Shown here in pieces: positions 25,669 to 34,624 of a stretch of 59,539 nucleotides of DNA. The notes under the pieces are model-generated. The model made no database searches. It was not told the DNA's origin and was given only the letters and a program-made list of their open reading frames with translations. The translations under genes were made by a program, and so were the position numbers. The stretch spans positions 1 through 59,539 of the forward strand of contig CANOEC010000025.1 of the NCBI GenBank assembly GCA_947564735.1. Direction: 5' to 3'. This stretch comes from an uncultured Lachnospiraceae bacterium (lineage in GTDB: Bacteria; Bacillota; Clostridia; Lachnospirales; Lachnospiraceae). Numbering within the stretch: position 1 is the first letter of the stretch; the number at the start of each line of letters is the position of its first letter.

Positions 25669-27141
25669 TTACTGGAACGACCACAACCCGGCAGCCACTT
25701 CTTGGAAGAAATCTACAAGCGGCTGGGAACAAACACCGAATAATACCATAAAAACGGTAAATACAAACAACGGAAGAAGCATTTTCCAGTTAGGGTCTTT
25801 GATGCCGTTGAGCGTACTGTAGTCAAAGTCTTTGCTGGGAAAAAATGCGCGCACCACAATGCTCATCATATAGATGGCGGTCAAAAGTGCGGAAATCAGC
25901 AGGCAGGCAATGCCGAAGTAAGCGATGACATTGCCGCTCTCAACAGCCGCCGAAGCCAGATTCCATTTGCTGATGAATCCGGCAAGTCCGGGCACGCCCA
26001 TCAGTGCGAGAGCCGATACGGTAAAGATACCGAAGATACATGGCATCCTGTAGCCCAGCCCATCCAACTCGTGCACATAGTTGCGTTCTGTCTGGTGAAT
26101 GATGGCGCCGGCGCAGAAGAAGGAAGTAATCTTAATGACTGCGTGGAAGACCAGATGGGACAGTGCGCCCACCAGCCCAAGCGACGTCATGATGGCGGCA
26201 CCGAATAATATATAGGAGAGGTTGCTGATGGTGGAGTAGGCAAGCCGCCTCTTTAAATGCGTTTCCTTGACTGCCCGGCTGCAGCCGTAGACAATCGTAA
26301 ACATGGTAACGAGCATGACAACGTTCTGCGCCCATGTGCCTCTAAGGAAATCGGTTCCGAAGCTGTAGTAGGTCAGGCGTATGATAGCAAACGCGCCGGA
26401 TTTCACTACGGCAACGGCATGTAAGAGCGCCGTGACCGGAGTGGGCGCCACACCTGCCTGCGGCAGCCATGAGTTAAAGGGACAGACGGCAGCTTTGACG
26501 CCGAAGCCCATAAATGCCATCACGTAGACGAACAGGAGCACATTGGTCCGGTCGCCGATTTTGGCAGGAGATAAAATACCTCCTAATACAAAATCCGTGG
26601 TGGTGCCGTAGACGATAATCATAATCAGTCCGATAAAGGCAAAAGCGGCGCCGCCCAGCGAATAATACAAATATTTACGGCTGGCAAGAATGGCTTCCCG
26701 CGTGAGCGTATGCATGACAAGGGGTACGGTAACCAGCGTGAGCAGTTCATAGAAGAAGTACATGGTCAACAGGTTCGCCGAGAGGGCGATGCCTAAGGTG
26801 ACGCCGTAGGTTATCGTGTAGAAGAGAAAAAATACCTTTTCATGCTCTTCTTTTGTCATATATTCAAATGCATACAGCGTGGCAAAGGGCCACAGCGCGG
26901 ATACCAGTCCGGCAAAAACCATGCCCATGCCGTCCATCTTGAAGCTAATGGATAGATTACCGGTAAAATGAGCCAGAAGGAACGTGCTGTCCGAATGATG
27001 AAGCAACAGATACCATACCAGAATGCTATTTAGGATAACGGCGCATTCCAGAAAGATTTCCCAGTGGCTTCTCTTCTTAAAGGGAAGCAAAGGAACAAGG
27101 ATTCCCGCGATAAAAGGAATTAATATCACCAATATAATCAT
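25669..27141 (-). CDS. MrpD/NuoM-like antiporter-type subunit
   Basis: A 490-residue protein with about 14 TM helices. Conserved functional residues are visible: TM5 Glu (YFFYELLTLVTVPLVMHT), TM7 Lys (GFGVKAAVCPFNSWLPQAGVAPTPVTALLHAVAVVKSG) and ETHLKRRLAYSTISNLSYI. This is one of four antiporter-type subunits in the operon. It lies 22 bp after the upstream gene. The proline/glutamine variation in the WLPQAGVAPTP loop separates it from its neighbour. Confidence 0.88.
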   Translation of the reverse strand: MIILVILIPFIAGILVPLLPFKKRSHWEIFLECAVILNSILVWYLLLHHSDSTFLLAHFTGNLSISFKMDGMGMVFAGLVSALWPFATLYAFEYMTKEEHEKVFFLFYTITYGVTLGIALSANLLTMYFFYELLTLVTVPLVMHTLTREAILASRKYLYYSLGGAAFAFIGLIMIIVYGTTTDFVLGGILSPAKIGDRTNVLLFVYVMAFMGFGVKAAVCPFNSWLPQAGVAPTPVTALLHAVAVVKSGAFAIIRLTYYSFGTDFLRGTWAQNVVMLVTMFTIVYGCSRAVKETHLKRRLAYSTISNLSYILFGAAIMTSLGLVGALSHLVFHAVIKITSFFCAGAIIHQTERNYVHELDGLGYRMPCIFGIFTVSALALMGVPGLAGFISKWNLASAAVESGNVIAYFGIACLLISALLTAIYMMSIVVRAFFPSKDFDYSTLNGIKDPNWKMLLPLFVFTVFMVLFGVCSQPLVDFFQEVAAGLWSFQ

Positions 27142-27163
27142 AGCTTAAGTCTTCCCCTCTCTC

Positions 27164-28633
27164 CTATACAATCAGGCTGATAAACTGTGTGAGCCAGTGG
27201 ACAAGCTGCATCGGAAATAATCCGATTAATACTGACAATATTGTCATAATAAGGATTGGTATTGTCATAAAAAGGGACGGTTCCCGCTTTTTCAAATTCG
27301 CATAATCATAGTCTGCTCCCGGCAAAAAACCATGAATCGTAAGTGGCAGCAGATAACCAGCAGTCAGCAGGGCGCTGACTAAAAGGACGAGCGGACCCAG
27401 CCAGCGGAAAACGGGAATGCCACCCGACAGACTCCCAATCGCCAGATACCATTTGCTGACAAAACCGCCGGTGGGCGGGATGCCGATCAATCCTAAAGAA
27501 ACAATCGTATAACACCACATGGTAAGTGGCATTTCCTTGCCAATGCCGCGCAGTTCTTCCACTTTTGTTTTGCCGGTTGTGTAGATGATGGCGCCGGCGC
27601 AGAGGAAGAGGACAGCTTTGATCATGCCGTGGGCAATGACATGTAACAGTGAGCCGGTCAAGGATTCTGTTTCCAGACAGGCAAGACCGAACAGGATATA
27701 GGAAAGCTGACTCACGGTAGAGTAGGCGAGTCGTTTCTTTAATACAGGTTCTCTGTAGGCAAGCATGGAACCCATGAAGATTGTAATTAAGGTAAGAACA
27801 AGCCAAGCATTCTGTACCCATGTCCCACGCAGAAAAGAAGCGCCAAAAATATAGTAGACGACGCGGATGATTCCTAATACACCGGCTTTGACAATGACTG
27901 CGGAAAGAACGGCAGAAGCGGGTGCGGGCGCTACTGGATGGGCGGTCGGAAGCCATGCATGCATCGGAAACATACCGGCTTTGACGCCAAACCCAATAAT
28001 CATGACCATAGCGGCAATGAAGAGTATTCCAGCGTGTAATCCGGCGTTTTCATTTAGGACGCCGCCGGCGGTAAAGCGCAGTGTATCGCTGCTTTGGTAG
28101 ACAAAATAAATACCGAACAGCGCCATATATGCGCCGCACAGTGAGTAAAGCAGATATTTCAGTCCGGCGATAATCGCTTCGTGCTGTCCGTTGTGGAGCA
28201 CAAGCGGCATGGAGGTCAAGGTCAGCATTTCAAAAAATAAATAGAAGGTAACAAGGCTGCCCGCAAAGCAAAGCGCATTGAGCACGCCGAAGACAATCAG
28301 ATAAAAGCCATAGTAGCGCTTTTCCTTCGTCTCATGCTTCATATATTCAAAAGAAAAGAAACCCGCGCAGAGCATGATAATAAGGGTCACAACTGAGAAG
28401 ATAACGCTCATTTCATCGACGGCAAAAATGACCGGCAGAGAATCAGTCAACCAAAACAGTGTAAAGGAATCGCCGTATGAGAAAGTCAAGACGCAAATAA
28501 CCGCTACCCCGGTCAGAATGAATCCTGCTCCGGCAGTCAGTAACAGAGCTTTTCTATTGTGAAATTCTTTTCGGACGAGCAGATAAATACCTGCAAGGAC
28601 CGGAAAGAGGATTGCTATCAGGATAAAATACAT
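27164..28633 (-). CDS. MrpD-like antiporter-type subunit
   Basis: A 489-residue polytopic protein. TM5 Glu (FYLFFEMLTLTSMPLVLHN), TM7 Lys (GFGVKAGMFPMHAWLPTAHPVAPAPASAVLSAVIVKAG) and EPVLKKRLAYSTVSQLSYILFG are intact, so proton conduction is plausible. The gene lies 12 bp after its upstream neighbour and 22 bp before the next, a tight operon. It is closest in layout to MrpD/MbhH subunits of Mrp antiporters and membrane-bound hydrogenases. Confidence 0.88.
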   Translation of the reverse strand: MYFILIAILFPVLAGIYLLVRKEFHNRKALLLTAGAGFILTGVAVICVLTFSYGDSFTLFWLTDSLPVIFAVDEMSVIFSVVTLIIMLCAGFFSFEYMKHETKEKRYYGFYLIVFGVLNALCFAGSLVTFYLFFEMLTLTSMPLVLHNGQHEAIIAGLKYLLYSLCGAYMALFGIYFVYQSSDTLRFTAGGVLNENAGLHAGILFIAAMVMIIGFGVKAGMFPMHAWLPTAHPVAPAPASAVLSAVIVKAGVLGIIRVVYYIFGASFLRGTWVQNAWLVLTLITIFMGSMLAYREPVLKKRLAYSTVSQLSYILFGLACLETESLTGSLLHVIAHGMIKAVLFLCAGAIIYTTGKTKVEELRGIGKEMPLTMWCYTIVSLGLIGIPPTGGFVSKWYLAIGSLSGGIPVFRWLGPLVLLVSALLTAGYLLPLTIHGFLPGADYDYANLKKREPSLFMTIPILIMTILSVLIGLFPMQLVHWLTQFISLIV

Positions 28634-28645
28634 ATTGCACCTCCC

Positions 28646-30139
28646 TTACGCAAATGTGGAGAGTCCCTGCTGGATGATATCTACGACCGGCTGGGAACTG
28701 ATACCGAGTACCACATTTAATATAATAAAAGCAACCAGAACAGCAGCGTATATCGGTATATCCTTGAAAGTCACATTTGTGTAGGCGGTTTCGCCTATCG
28801 GTGTATATATACGGATAACCGTTTTCATAAAGTAAATCGCATTCAGAATCGTACTGATACCGAGGACAATAAGAGCCGGAAGCATTTTTGTGTGATTCTG
28901 GACAGCAGCCTGCGAGAATAACAGTTTGCTGATAAATCCGGAAAAAAGCGGTACACCTACCATGGAGAGGGAACCGACTGTAAAAGCCACGCCCGCCCAC
29001 TTGTTGCGGTAACCGGAACCGGTCAGTTCGATAAATTTGCGGCTTCCGCCGGATACATCTGTCAGACCTATGGCGGCAATGAACAGCAGGGATTTTGTCG
29101 CTGCGTGGGACAGGATATGAAAAATGCTGGCAATCATGCCGACCTGTGTACCCATACCGAAGCCCATGTAAATATAGCCAATCTGTGCTACCGACGAGTA
29201 GGCAATCATCCTTCGCACGTCATTTTCCCGGATGGCACTGATGGAACCAAATATCATTCCCATCAGACCGAACAGGAACAGGATATCGACAATCCGCGTA
29301 TCGTGATAAATATCAAATCCAATGACGCGATAAATAATTTTAATCAGCAGAAAAATGTATCCCTTGGACACCAGACTGGAGAGAATGGCGGCGGAGGATA
29401 CCGTCGAGTAACCGTACGCGTCCGGCAGCCAAGCATGGAACGGGAACAGCGCACTCTTAATGCATAAACCTACGGACATTAATACGATAGAGACAATCAG
29501 AGGAATCTGATAGGCATTGTTTGCTACAAGCAGGGCAACGGCTTCCTTCATATTGCTCATCAAGAGATGTCCGGTCAGATCATAGAGCATGCACAGACCG
29601 AGGAGCAGCATACCGGAGCCTAACAGACTCATAATCATATATCTGACGGCAGCTTCGATAGTCCTGCCGTTCTGTCGTATCATAATCAGTCCACAGGCAG
29701 CGATTGTGTTAATTTCTACAAACACATATGCCGTGAACATATCGTTGGTGTAGACAAGCGCAAGAAGGGAACTGAGCAGCAAATCGGACAGCACATAATA
29801 CAGATAGGTTTTGCCTTCTTCCACTTCCTCAACCAGCTTATGTCTGCCGCCGAACAAGGACAGCAGCATAATCACACAGAAAAATAACGCCATCAAAGCT
29901 TCCAGAGCGCCGGCACGGATTTCATTGCCCCAAGGCGCCGGGAATCTGCCCATCACATAGACGAAGGGCTGACCGATAGAGAGCGTGTAGGTCAGCGTAA
30001 AGGCGCTTAATAACGTATTGACCGTAAGGAGGGCGGCATTAAGCCACATGGCAGCCTTATCCTTAAGCCCTGAGCTGATAATACCTGCAAACAGGCATAA
30101 TATAATGGAAATACAAGGGAAATTCTGTATAAAATCCAT
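28646..30139 (-). CDS. MrpD/NuoN-like antiporter-type subunit
   Basis: A 497-residue protein. TM5 Glu appears in AYVFVEINTIAACGLIM and the TM7 Lys in SVGLCIKSALFPFHAWLPDAYGYSTVSSAAILSSLVSKG; the YGYSTVSSA loop makes it distinct from the two subunits downstream. ENDVRRMIAYSSVAQIGYIYMG and HILSHAATKSLLFIAAIG follow. Its start overlaps the stop of the MrpC-like gene by 1 bp, so the two are translationally linked. Confidence 0.88.
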   Translation of the reverse strand: MDFIQNFPCISIILCLFAGIISSGLKDKAAMWLNAALLTVNTLLSAFTLTYTLSIGQPFVYVMGRFPAPWGNEIRAGALEALMALFFCVIMLLSLFGGRHKLVEEVEEGKTYLYYVLSDLLLSSLLALVYTNDMFTAYVFVEINTIAACGLIMIRQNGRTIEAAVRYMIMSLLGSGMLLLGLCMLYDLTGHLLMSNMKEAVALLVANNAYQIPLIVSIVLMSVGLCIKSALFPFHAWLPDAYGYSTVSSAAILSSLVSKGYIFLLIKIIYRVIGFDIYHDTRIVDILFLFGLMGMIFGSISAIRENDVRRMIAYSSVAQIGYIYMGFGMGTQVGMIASIFHILSHAATKSLLFIAAIGLTDVSGGSRKFIELTGSGYRNKWAGVAFTVGSLSMVGVPLFSGFISKLLFSQAAVQNHTKMLPALIVLGISTILNAIYFMKTVIRIYTPIGETAYTNVTFKDIPIYAAVLVAFIILNVVLGISSQPVVDIIQQGLSTFA

Positions 30140-30513
30140 TACAGTCCCTCCTTCTTAAGCTGCTTGGATATTTCATCCAGATCCAGCGTATGATAGCGTC
30201 TGTAAAGACGGATAGTGAGCGAAAGCATCAAGGCGGATACGGATACGGACACGACGATACCCGTCAGCACCAGTCCGCTTGGAATCGGATTGATGTAAGC
30301 TTCCATATTCTGCACGCCGTCTGTAACGATGGGCGCGACCCGTCCCACAATATATCCCTTTTCCGCAAGAAAAAGATAAATCGCAGTATCCATAATATTC
30401 AGTCCGATAATTTTCTTAATCAGGTTCGTCTGAAGCAGCAGATTGCCGAAGCCGATTCCAAAGAGGAGCATAGCGACGGCTTCACCGTAATTTGTAAATA
30501 AATTTGCGCCCAT
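30139..30513 (-). CDS. mrpC: MrpC/NuoK-like subunit
   Basis: A 124-residue protein with three TM helices. GEAVAMLLFGIGFGNLLLQTNLIKKIIGLNIMDTAIYLFLAEKGY matches MnhC/NuoK with the pattern L..NLI.KIIGL. The following PIPSGLVLTGIVVSVSVSALMLSLTIRLYR is the family's TM3 block. ATG 30513 is chosen because it starts the family N-terminus and lies 1 bp after the MrpB gene stop; a longer frame from 30591 would lie inside that gene. Confidence 0.87.
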   Translation of the reverse strand: MGANLFTNYGEAVAMLLFGIGFGNLLLQTNLIKKIIGLNIMDTAIYLFLAEKGYIVGRVAPIVTDGVQNMEAYINPIPSGLVLTGIVVSVSVSALMLSLTIRLYRRYHTLDLDEISKQLKKEGL

Positions 30514-30514
30514 T

Positions 30515-31477
30515 TTACAGCCCTCCTCTTCTGAAAAGTGCATAAAAAGCATACATTGTGCAGGCAACCTCCAGCCCGACACAGATATCAATGGGCAGAA
30601 TGATGCCGCCGCTTAAGATATGCCCCGGAATGCCGAGAGGAATATGATTCTCAATACCGTTTGCTCCTGTCATGTAGAAGTAAGTGCCAATCAGTCCGTA
30701 CATGCATAGAGCGGTAATCTTGGCAATTTTGTAAATATGCTCGTCAAAGAAACGCTGTGTTTTCTTGAAACCGAAAGCGCTCACATACAAAATCAACCCC
30801 GCGCCCATGATAGCGCCGCCGGAAAAACCGCCGCCGGGGGATAAGTGTCCGTTTAAAATAATGTATATGCCAAAGATAAATATAATCGGGCAGAGGATGA
30901 AAGCGGTTCCCTGTAAAATGGCGTCATTTTTCGGCTCATACCGGCGGTCATTTAAAACCGCCTGCTTTTTGAGGATGGCGTCGTCCACCATCAGCAGTAT
31001 CATGACGCAGCAGGTAGCGATGAACAATACATTGGTCTCGCCAAACGTGTCGAAGGCACGATAAGTTAAAATCATGCCTGCCACAATGTTGAGCGCGCCC
31101 GTCTCCTGCAGTCCGCTTTCAATATAACGCTCGGACACCACATTGTTGACGGGGTTATCCGGATTGCCGCTGGGCGGCAGATAAGAAACAGTAATCAACA
31201 GTACGGCGACCAAAGCGATGCAGAACAGGACTGCCATAATAACATATACTTTATGAAAAAGATGCGCCGGTTTGTTGAGTTCATCGTCGTAAACCTTGTC
31301 ACGGCGCATCTGTGCTTCACGCATCCGTTCAATGATGGTTTCTTCCGGAAGAATGTTTTCCTCCTGTATATGCATTTCCACTTCACCAATATATGGGTCC
31401 TTGCTGCCGGACAGCCAGCGGAAAAAGCGGAAGGCAGTTGTTTTTTCATATTCTTTCTGTGGTCTTAGCTTACTCAC
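30515..31477 (-). CDS. MbhE-MrpB fusion subunit
   Basis: A 320-residue protein. The first 70 residues are a charged, soluble segment; one TM (VYVIMAVLFCIALVAVLLITVSYLP) and an MbhE-like part (GALNIVAGMILTYRAFDTFGETNVLFIATCCVMILLMVDD) follow; residues about 190-320 are an MnhB domain (ILNGHLSPGGGFSGGAIMGAGLILYVSAFGF...LSGGIILPIDICVGLEV). In Mbh hydrogenases MbhE and MbhF are separate and in Mrp they are parts of MrpA and MrpB; here they are joined. It overlaps the DUF4040 gene upstream by 8 bp. Confidence 0.85.
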   Translation of the reverse strand: MSKLRPQKEYEKTTAFRFFRWLSGSKDPYIGEVEMHIQEENILPEETIIERMREAQMRRDKVYDDELNKPAHLFHKVYVIMAVLFCIALVAVLLITVSYLPPSGNPDNPVNNVVSERYIESGLQETGALNIVAGMILTYRAFDTFGETNVLFIATCCVMILLMVDDAILKKQAVLNDRRYEPKNDAILQGTAFILCPIIFIFGIYIILNGHLSPGGGFSGGAIMGAGLILYVSAFGFKKTQRFFDEHIYKIAKITALCMYGLIGTYFYMTGANGIENHIPLGIPGHILSGGIILPIDICVGLEVACTMYAFYALFRRGGL

Positions 31478-31748
31478 TTTGCGAGCCCTCCTCCTGCTGT
31501 TTCTCTTTTTCGATACGAATCGCCTGAATCTTTTTCAGCGTGGCAAAGAACAAAATACTGGTCACGCCTGCGCCGACGGCAGCTTCCGTGATTGCCAGAT
31601 CGGGAGATTCCAGACAGACCCACAGGATGGACATAATCAGACTGTAGGACATATATATTAGGATGGAATTTAACAGATTCTTGGAAAAACTGACGGAGAC
31701 TGCACATACAATCAGAAATCCCATTAAAATACATTGAAATAAAGTCAT
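31470..31748 (-). CDS. MbhD/DUF4040 subunit
   Basis: A 92-residue protein with three TM helices; it carries ESPDLAITEAAVGAGVTSILFFATLKKI, the hallmark of DUF4040, corresponding to the C-terminal part of MrpA or to MbhD. It overlaps its neighbours by 4 bp upstream and 8 bp downstream, a sign of a tightly coupled operon. Confidence 0.88.
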   Translation of the reverse strand: MTLFQCILMGFLIVCAVSVSFSKNLLNSILIYMSYSLIMSILWVCLESPDLAITEAAVGAGVTSILFFATLKKIQAIRIEKEKQQEEGSQSE

Positions 31749-32146
31749 GCTTCTTCGCCTCCCGTTTCATTTTGTGCGCTTTTCTTTTCCGCCTCCAGTT
31801 CCGCTTCCAACGACGCAAGATTCGTGTAAACATGGCAGTGGGACGTGAGGTTTTCATTTGTTGCAACTTCCAGTCTTGCCAGTACATGGGAAGAAACAGG
31901 AGAGGCAAACCATAGAAATATGACGATGAGCAGCAGCTTCAAGGAGGTGAAATTAAAGCCGGAAAAAATAATCAGCCCAATCATGCACGATGCAATGCCG
32001 AGCGTGTCGCCCATGGCAGTCGCATGCATTCGGTTTAGGACATATTGAAAATGAAATACACCGAATAGTTCCGTAAAGAAGATGACCAGTCCGCAGATTA
32101 AGAAGGTACAGCCTGCAATTAATCTAATCCATTCAAATATTCCCAT
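31745..32146 (-). CDS. mrpG: MrpG/MnhG-like subunit
   Basis: A 133-residue protein with three TM helices: IRLIAGCTFLICGLVIFFTELFGVFHFQYVLNRMHATAMGDTLGIASCMIGLIIF. RMHATAMGDTLG corresponds to the MnhG signature RxHAxTxxxTLG. A glutamate-rich tail follows. ATG 32146 is chosen by family N-terminus; it overlaps the MrpF stop by 14 bp with a GGAGGTAC site just before it. Confidence 0.88.
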   Translation of the reverse strand: MGIFEWIRLIAGCTFLICGLVIFFTELFGVFHFQYVLNRMHATAMGDTLGIASCMIGLIIFSGFNFTSLKLLLIVIFLWFASPVSSHVLARLEVATNENLTSHCHVYTNLASLEAELEAEKKSAQNETGGEEA

Positions 32147-32465
32147 CTGATGTACCTCCTTCGTTACCGGTATCCGGTTCTTCTGATTTGTGACGTTTTT
32201 CTTCATAAATACCAATGTATACTTTAGAAAGGACAACGACGGAGAGGAAGCTGATCATGGCATAAACCAGACAGACATCTACCAGATAGCCTTCGTTAAG
32301 CATAAGAGCGAGTACGGCAATCATGACCATGACCATTGTCCCCATCATATTTACCGATACAAGGCGGTCGGCAATGCGGGGACCTCTGATTGCACGGGCA
32401 AGACAAACAAACAGCATGACCGCCAGTATAAGAAGTATGGTGATGTAGATGTAGTGGTATATCAT
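32133..32465 (-). CDS. mrpF: MrpF/MnhF-like subunit
   Basis: A 110-residue protein with three TM helices: ITILLILAVMLFVCLARAIRGPRIADRLVSVNMMGTMVMVMIAVLALMLNEGYLVDVCLVYAMISFLSVVVLSKVY. The segment RGPRIADRLVSVNMMGT is the MnhF signature. A charged cytoplasmic tail follows. It lies 12 bp after the MrpE gene. Confidence 0.9.
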   Translation of the reverse strand: MIYHYIYITILLILAVMLFVCLARAIRGPRIADRLVSVNMMGTMVMVMIAVLALMLNEGYLVDVCLVYAMISFLSVVVLSKVYIGIYEEKRHKSEEPDTGNEGGTSDGNI

Positions 32466-32477
32466 AACGATCCTCCT

Positions 32478-32942
32478 CTAGTTGATGGCTTCAATTCTTT
32501 CTAATAGTTTTACAAAAATAGAGGAATCAAGTCCCTCGGCAAGCTCTTTGTCAAGGCAGTGAACAACATATTCGTCGTCTTTAAGGCTGACGGTAATGGT
32601 GCCCGGTGTCAAAGTGATGGAATTAGCAAGAAGCACTCTGGCAAAAGTCGAATGGAGAGTGGTTTTGAAATGGACAACCGCAGGTTCTATGCGGTATTTT
32701 GCAGAATAAATCATTTTAAACACTGCCCCGTTTGCCTTCAGGATTTCTACCACAAGTACGAATACATAGTGGAGCAGCAGAAAGACTCTTTTGCATAAAA
32801 CGATGTCGTTTCGGGGTTTATAATCCAGAAACTTACAGATGAACCAATACATTGCGCCTGCCACTACGATTCCGAATGCAGCAATCTCCAAAGTAAATTG
32901 TCCGTTGAAAATAATCCAAATCAGAAAAAATAGTACAAACAT
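32478..32942 (-). CDS. mrpE: MrpE/MnhE-like subunit, first gene of the antiporter operon
   Basis: A 154-residue protein starting MFVLFFLIWIIFNGQFTLEIAAFGIVVAGAMYWFICKF, then a second hydrophobic hairpin (LLHYVFVLVVEILKAN) and the soluble C-terminal domain LLANSITLTPGTITVSLKDDEYVVHCLDKELAEGLD, where SITLTPGT is the MnhE signature. GGAGGATACAGAT places the ATG at 32942; a longer frame from 33014 would start inside the promoter. It leads the ten-gene unit mrpE-F-G-D-E/B-C plus four antiporter subunits. Confidence 0.9.
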   Translation of the reverse strand: MFVLFFLIWIIFNGQFTLEIAAFGIVVAGAMYWFICKFLDYKPRNDIVLCKRVFLLLHYVFVLVVEILKANGAVFKMIYSAKYRIEPAVVHFKTTLHSTFARVLLANSITLTPGTITVSLKDDEYVVHCLDKELAEGLDSSIFVKLLERIEAIN

Positions 32943-32999
32943 ATCTGTATCCTCCGAAAAGTTTCTTCTTATTAAAAGGATAATCATATAACCATTGCA

Positions 33000-33027
33000 A
33001 TTATATGCTTTCAACAGAAAATGTCAA
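33000..33027 (-). promoter_or_regulatory. Consensus promoter of the Mrp/Mbh-like operon
   Basis: On the minus strand a perfect TTGACA (33022-33027), 16-nt spacer and perfect TATAAT (33000-33005), 58 bp before the mrpE start. It predicts strong housekeeping expression. Confidence 0.85.
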
Positions 33028-33055
33028 GTGCTTTATGTGATAAGAAATTGCCAAA

Positions 33056-33162
33056 GAGTAACAGTTCAGACTTCCATGTCGGTTCATTTCTTAGGACGCG
33101 TCTGACAGGATGTAGTTGTAATGGCTCCATTAACTGACATGGAAGACTGGTCTGTAACTGTC
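33056..33162. repeat. Element with terminal inverted repeats, copy 1
   Basis: The ends are related in inverse: GTAACAGTTCAGACTTCCAT at 33058 versus, on the opposite strand from 33155, GTTACAGACCAGTCTTCCAT, with CCATGTC (33074-33080) facing GACATGG (33136-33142). The interior segment ACGCGTCTGACAGGATGTAG (33096 on) is nearly the same as in the copy at 35181-35303. It sits just upstream of the antiporter promoter. No coding potential. Confidence 0.65.
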
Positions 33163-33201
33163 AAAGAATATATGGTGTATGAGATATCATGGTAAAAGGG
33201 A

Positions 33202-33230
33202 TTGACAAAAAAGTATAAAACAATGAGAAT
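33202..33230 (+). promoter_or_regulatory. Possible promoter for the aminotransferase gene
   Basis: TTGACA (33202-33207), 17-nt spacer, GAGAAT (33225-33230). If used, the hairpin repeats at 33244-33393 would lie in the mRNA leader. Confidence 0.5.
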
Positions 33231-33243
33231 GAAAATGGATTAT

Positions 33244-33393
33244 AAAAAAACGAGCAAAGCTCGTTTGCGAGATTTGCTTCGCAAACTCGTGCACAAACGT
33301 AGAAATTTCCTATACAGTAAAAAAACGAGCAGAGCTCGTTTGCGAGATTCGCTTCGCGAACTCGTGAATAAACAGAGGAATTTCCTATGACAT
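33244..33393. repeat. Tandem hairpin repeat, 75-bp period, two units
   Basis: Units start at 33244 and 33319. Each has CGAGC...GCTCG, then TTTGCGAGATTTGCTTCGCA, then CTCGTG and a tail ending ATTTCCTAT. The core 33264-33289 is the reverse complement of the repeat at 25551-25663, and the tail matches the elements flanking pyrG. Confidence 0.85.
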
Positions 33394-33444
33394 AAAATAG
33401 AATCTGAAAAAACCGACAGACGGGAGAAAAGAGGAAGGACAGTA

Positions 33445-34623
33445 ATGAAATACAATTTTGATGAAATAATCGACAGAAGGAATACGGATTGTTTAAAATA
33501 TGATTTTGCCGTGGAGAACGGGATGCCACAGGACGTGCTTCCGCTGTGGGTGGCGGATATGGATTTTCCCACGGCGCCGGGGATTATTGAACGGCTTTTG
33601 AAAGATGCGCGGTTCGGTATCTATGGATATACGGAAGGAAAGGATGATTATTTCCGGGCGGTTGCCGCGTGGTATGAAGATTATTTTGAATGGAAGGTAG
33701 ATAAGAGCTGGCTGGTGAAAACGCCCGGCATTGTTTTTGCCATCGGTATGGCGGTGCAGGCATTAACCGAAAAGGGCGATGCGGTCATCATTCAGCCGCC
33801 GGTCTATTATCCATTCAGCGCCGTGATAAAAGATAATGGCAGAAGGCTCGTTAACAATCCACTCATCATAAATGACGGACATTATGAAATAGATTTTGAT
33901 GATTTTGAGCAGAAGATTATTGAACATAAGGTAAAACTGTTCGTCCTGTGCAGCCCGCACAATCCGGTGGGCAGGGTATGGACGGTTGAAGAACTGCGCA
34001 GGTTAGGGGAAATCTGTCTGAAATATGATGTGAAAGTGGTCAGCGATGAGATTCACAGCGATTTTGTATATGAAGGGCGAAAGCACCATGTATTTGCCAC
34101 GGTGGATGCTGCCTTTGCCAAGAACAGTATTATCTGCACCGCACCCAGTAAGACCTTCAATCTTGCCGGATTGCAGGCATCCAATATTTTCATACCCAAT
34201 CCGCAGATAAGGGAAGCTTTTGAGAAGCAGATTCTGGCGGTGGGATACAGTCAGCTTAACATGTTCGGGCTGCATGCCTGTCAGGCGGCTTATGAGACGG
34301 GGAGAGAGTGGCTGGAAGAATTGAAAAAATATTTAAAAGGAAATCTTGACTGCGCCCGCACTTATCTGGAAGAGAAGATTCCGCAAATCAAGCTGATTGA
34401 ACCGGAAGGGACGTATTTAATCTGGCTGGACTGCCGTGGACTTGGACTGACGGAGGAGGCGCTGGAAGAGCTGATTGTGCAGAAGGCAAAATTGTGGCTG
34501 GATGCCGGAGCGATATTCGGCAGGGAGGGCGCAGGATTTGAACGCATCAATATCGCATGTCCGCGGGCTGTGCTTTTAGAGGCGCTTGAGAGACTAAAAA
34601 GAGCGGTAGAGGGAGTGAGTTAA
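33445..34623 (+). CDS. MalY/PatB-family PLP aminotransferase (cystathionine beta-lyase type)
   Basis: A 392-residue fold-type I PLP enzyme. N-terminal MKYNFDEIIDRRNTDCLKYD and LPLWVADMDFPTAPGI are typical of MalY/PatB C-S lyases; the Schiff-base lysine is in TAPSKTFNLAGLQASN (about residue 233), with CSPHNPVGRVWT and SDEIHSDF as cofactor-binding blocks. It would cleave cystathionine or related thioethers to a thiol, pyruvate and ammonia. The start follows GAGGAAGG. The GNAT gene follows 1 bp later, so the two are one transcript. Confidence 0.92.
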   Translation: MKYNFDEIIDRRNTDCLKYDFAVENGMPQDVLPLWVADMDFPTAPGIIERLLKDARFGIYGYTEGKDDYFRAVAAWYEDYFEWKVDKSWLVKTPGIVFAIGMAVQALTEKGDAVIIQPPVYYPFSAVIKDNGRRLVNNPLIINDGHYEIDFDDFEQKIIEHKVKLFVLCSPHNPVGRVWTVEELRRLGEICLKYDVKVVSDEIHSDFVYEGRKHHVFATVDAAFAKNSIICTAPSKTFNLAGLQASNIFIPNPQIREAFEKQILAVGYSQLNMFGLHACQAAYETGREWLEELKKYLKGNLDCARTYLEEKIPQIKLIEPEGTYLIWLDCRGLGLTEEALEELIVQKAKLWLDAGAIFGREGAGFERINIACPRAVLLEALERLKRAVEGVS

Positions 34624-34624
34624 G

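Noticed and set aside
23308-33014. Complex I (nuo) or Ech hydrogenase operon
   Set aside because: No peripheral arm or NiFe subunits are present; small subunits match MnhE, F, G, C and DUF4040 instead.
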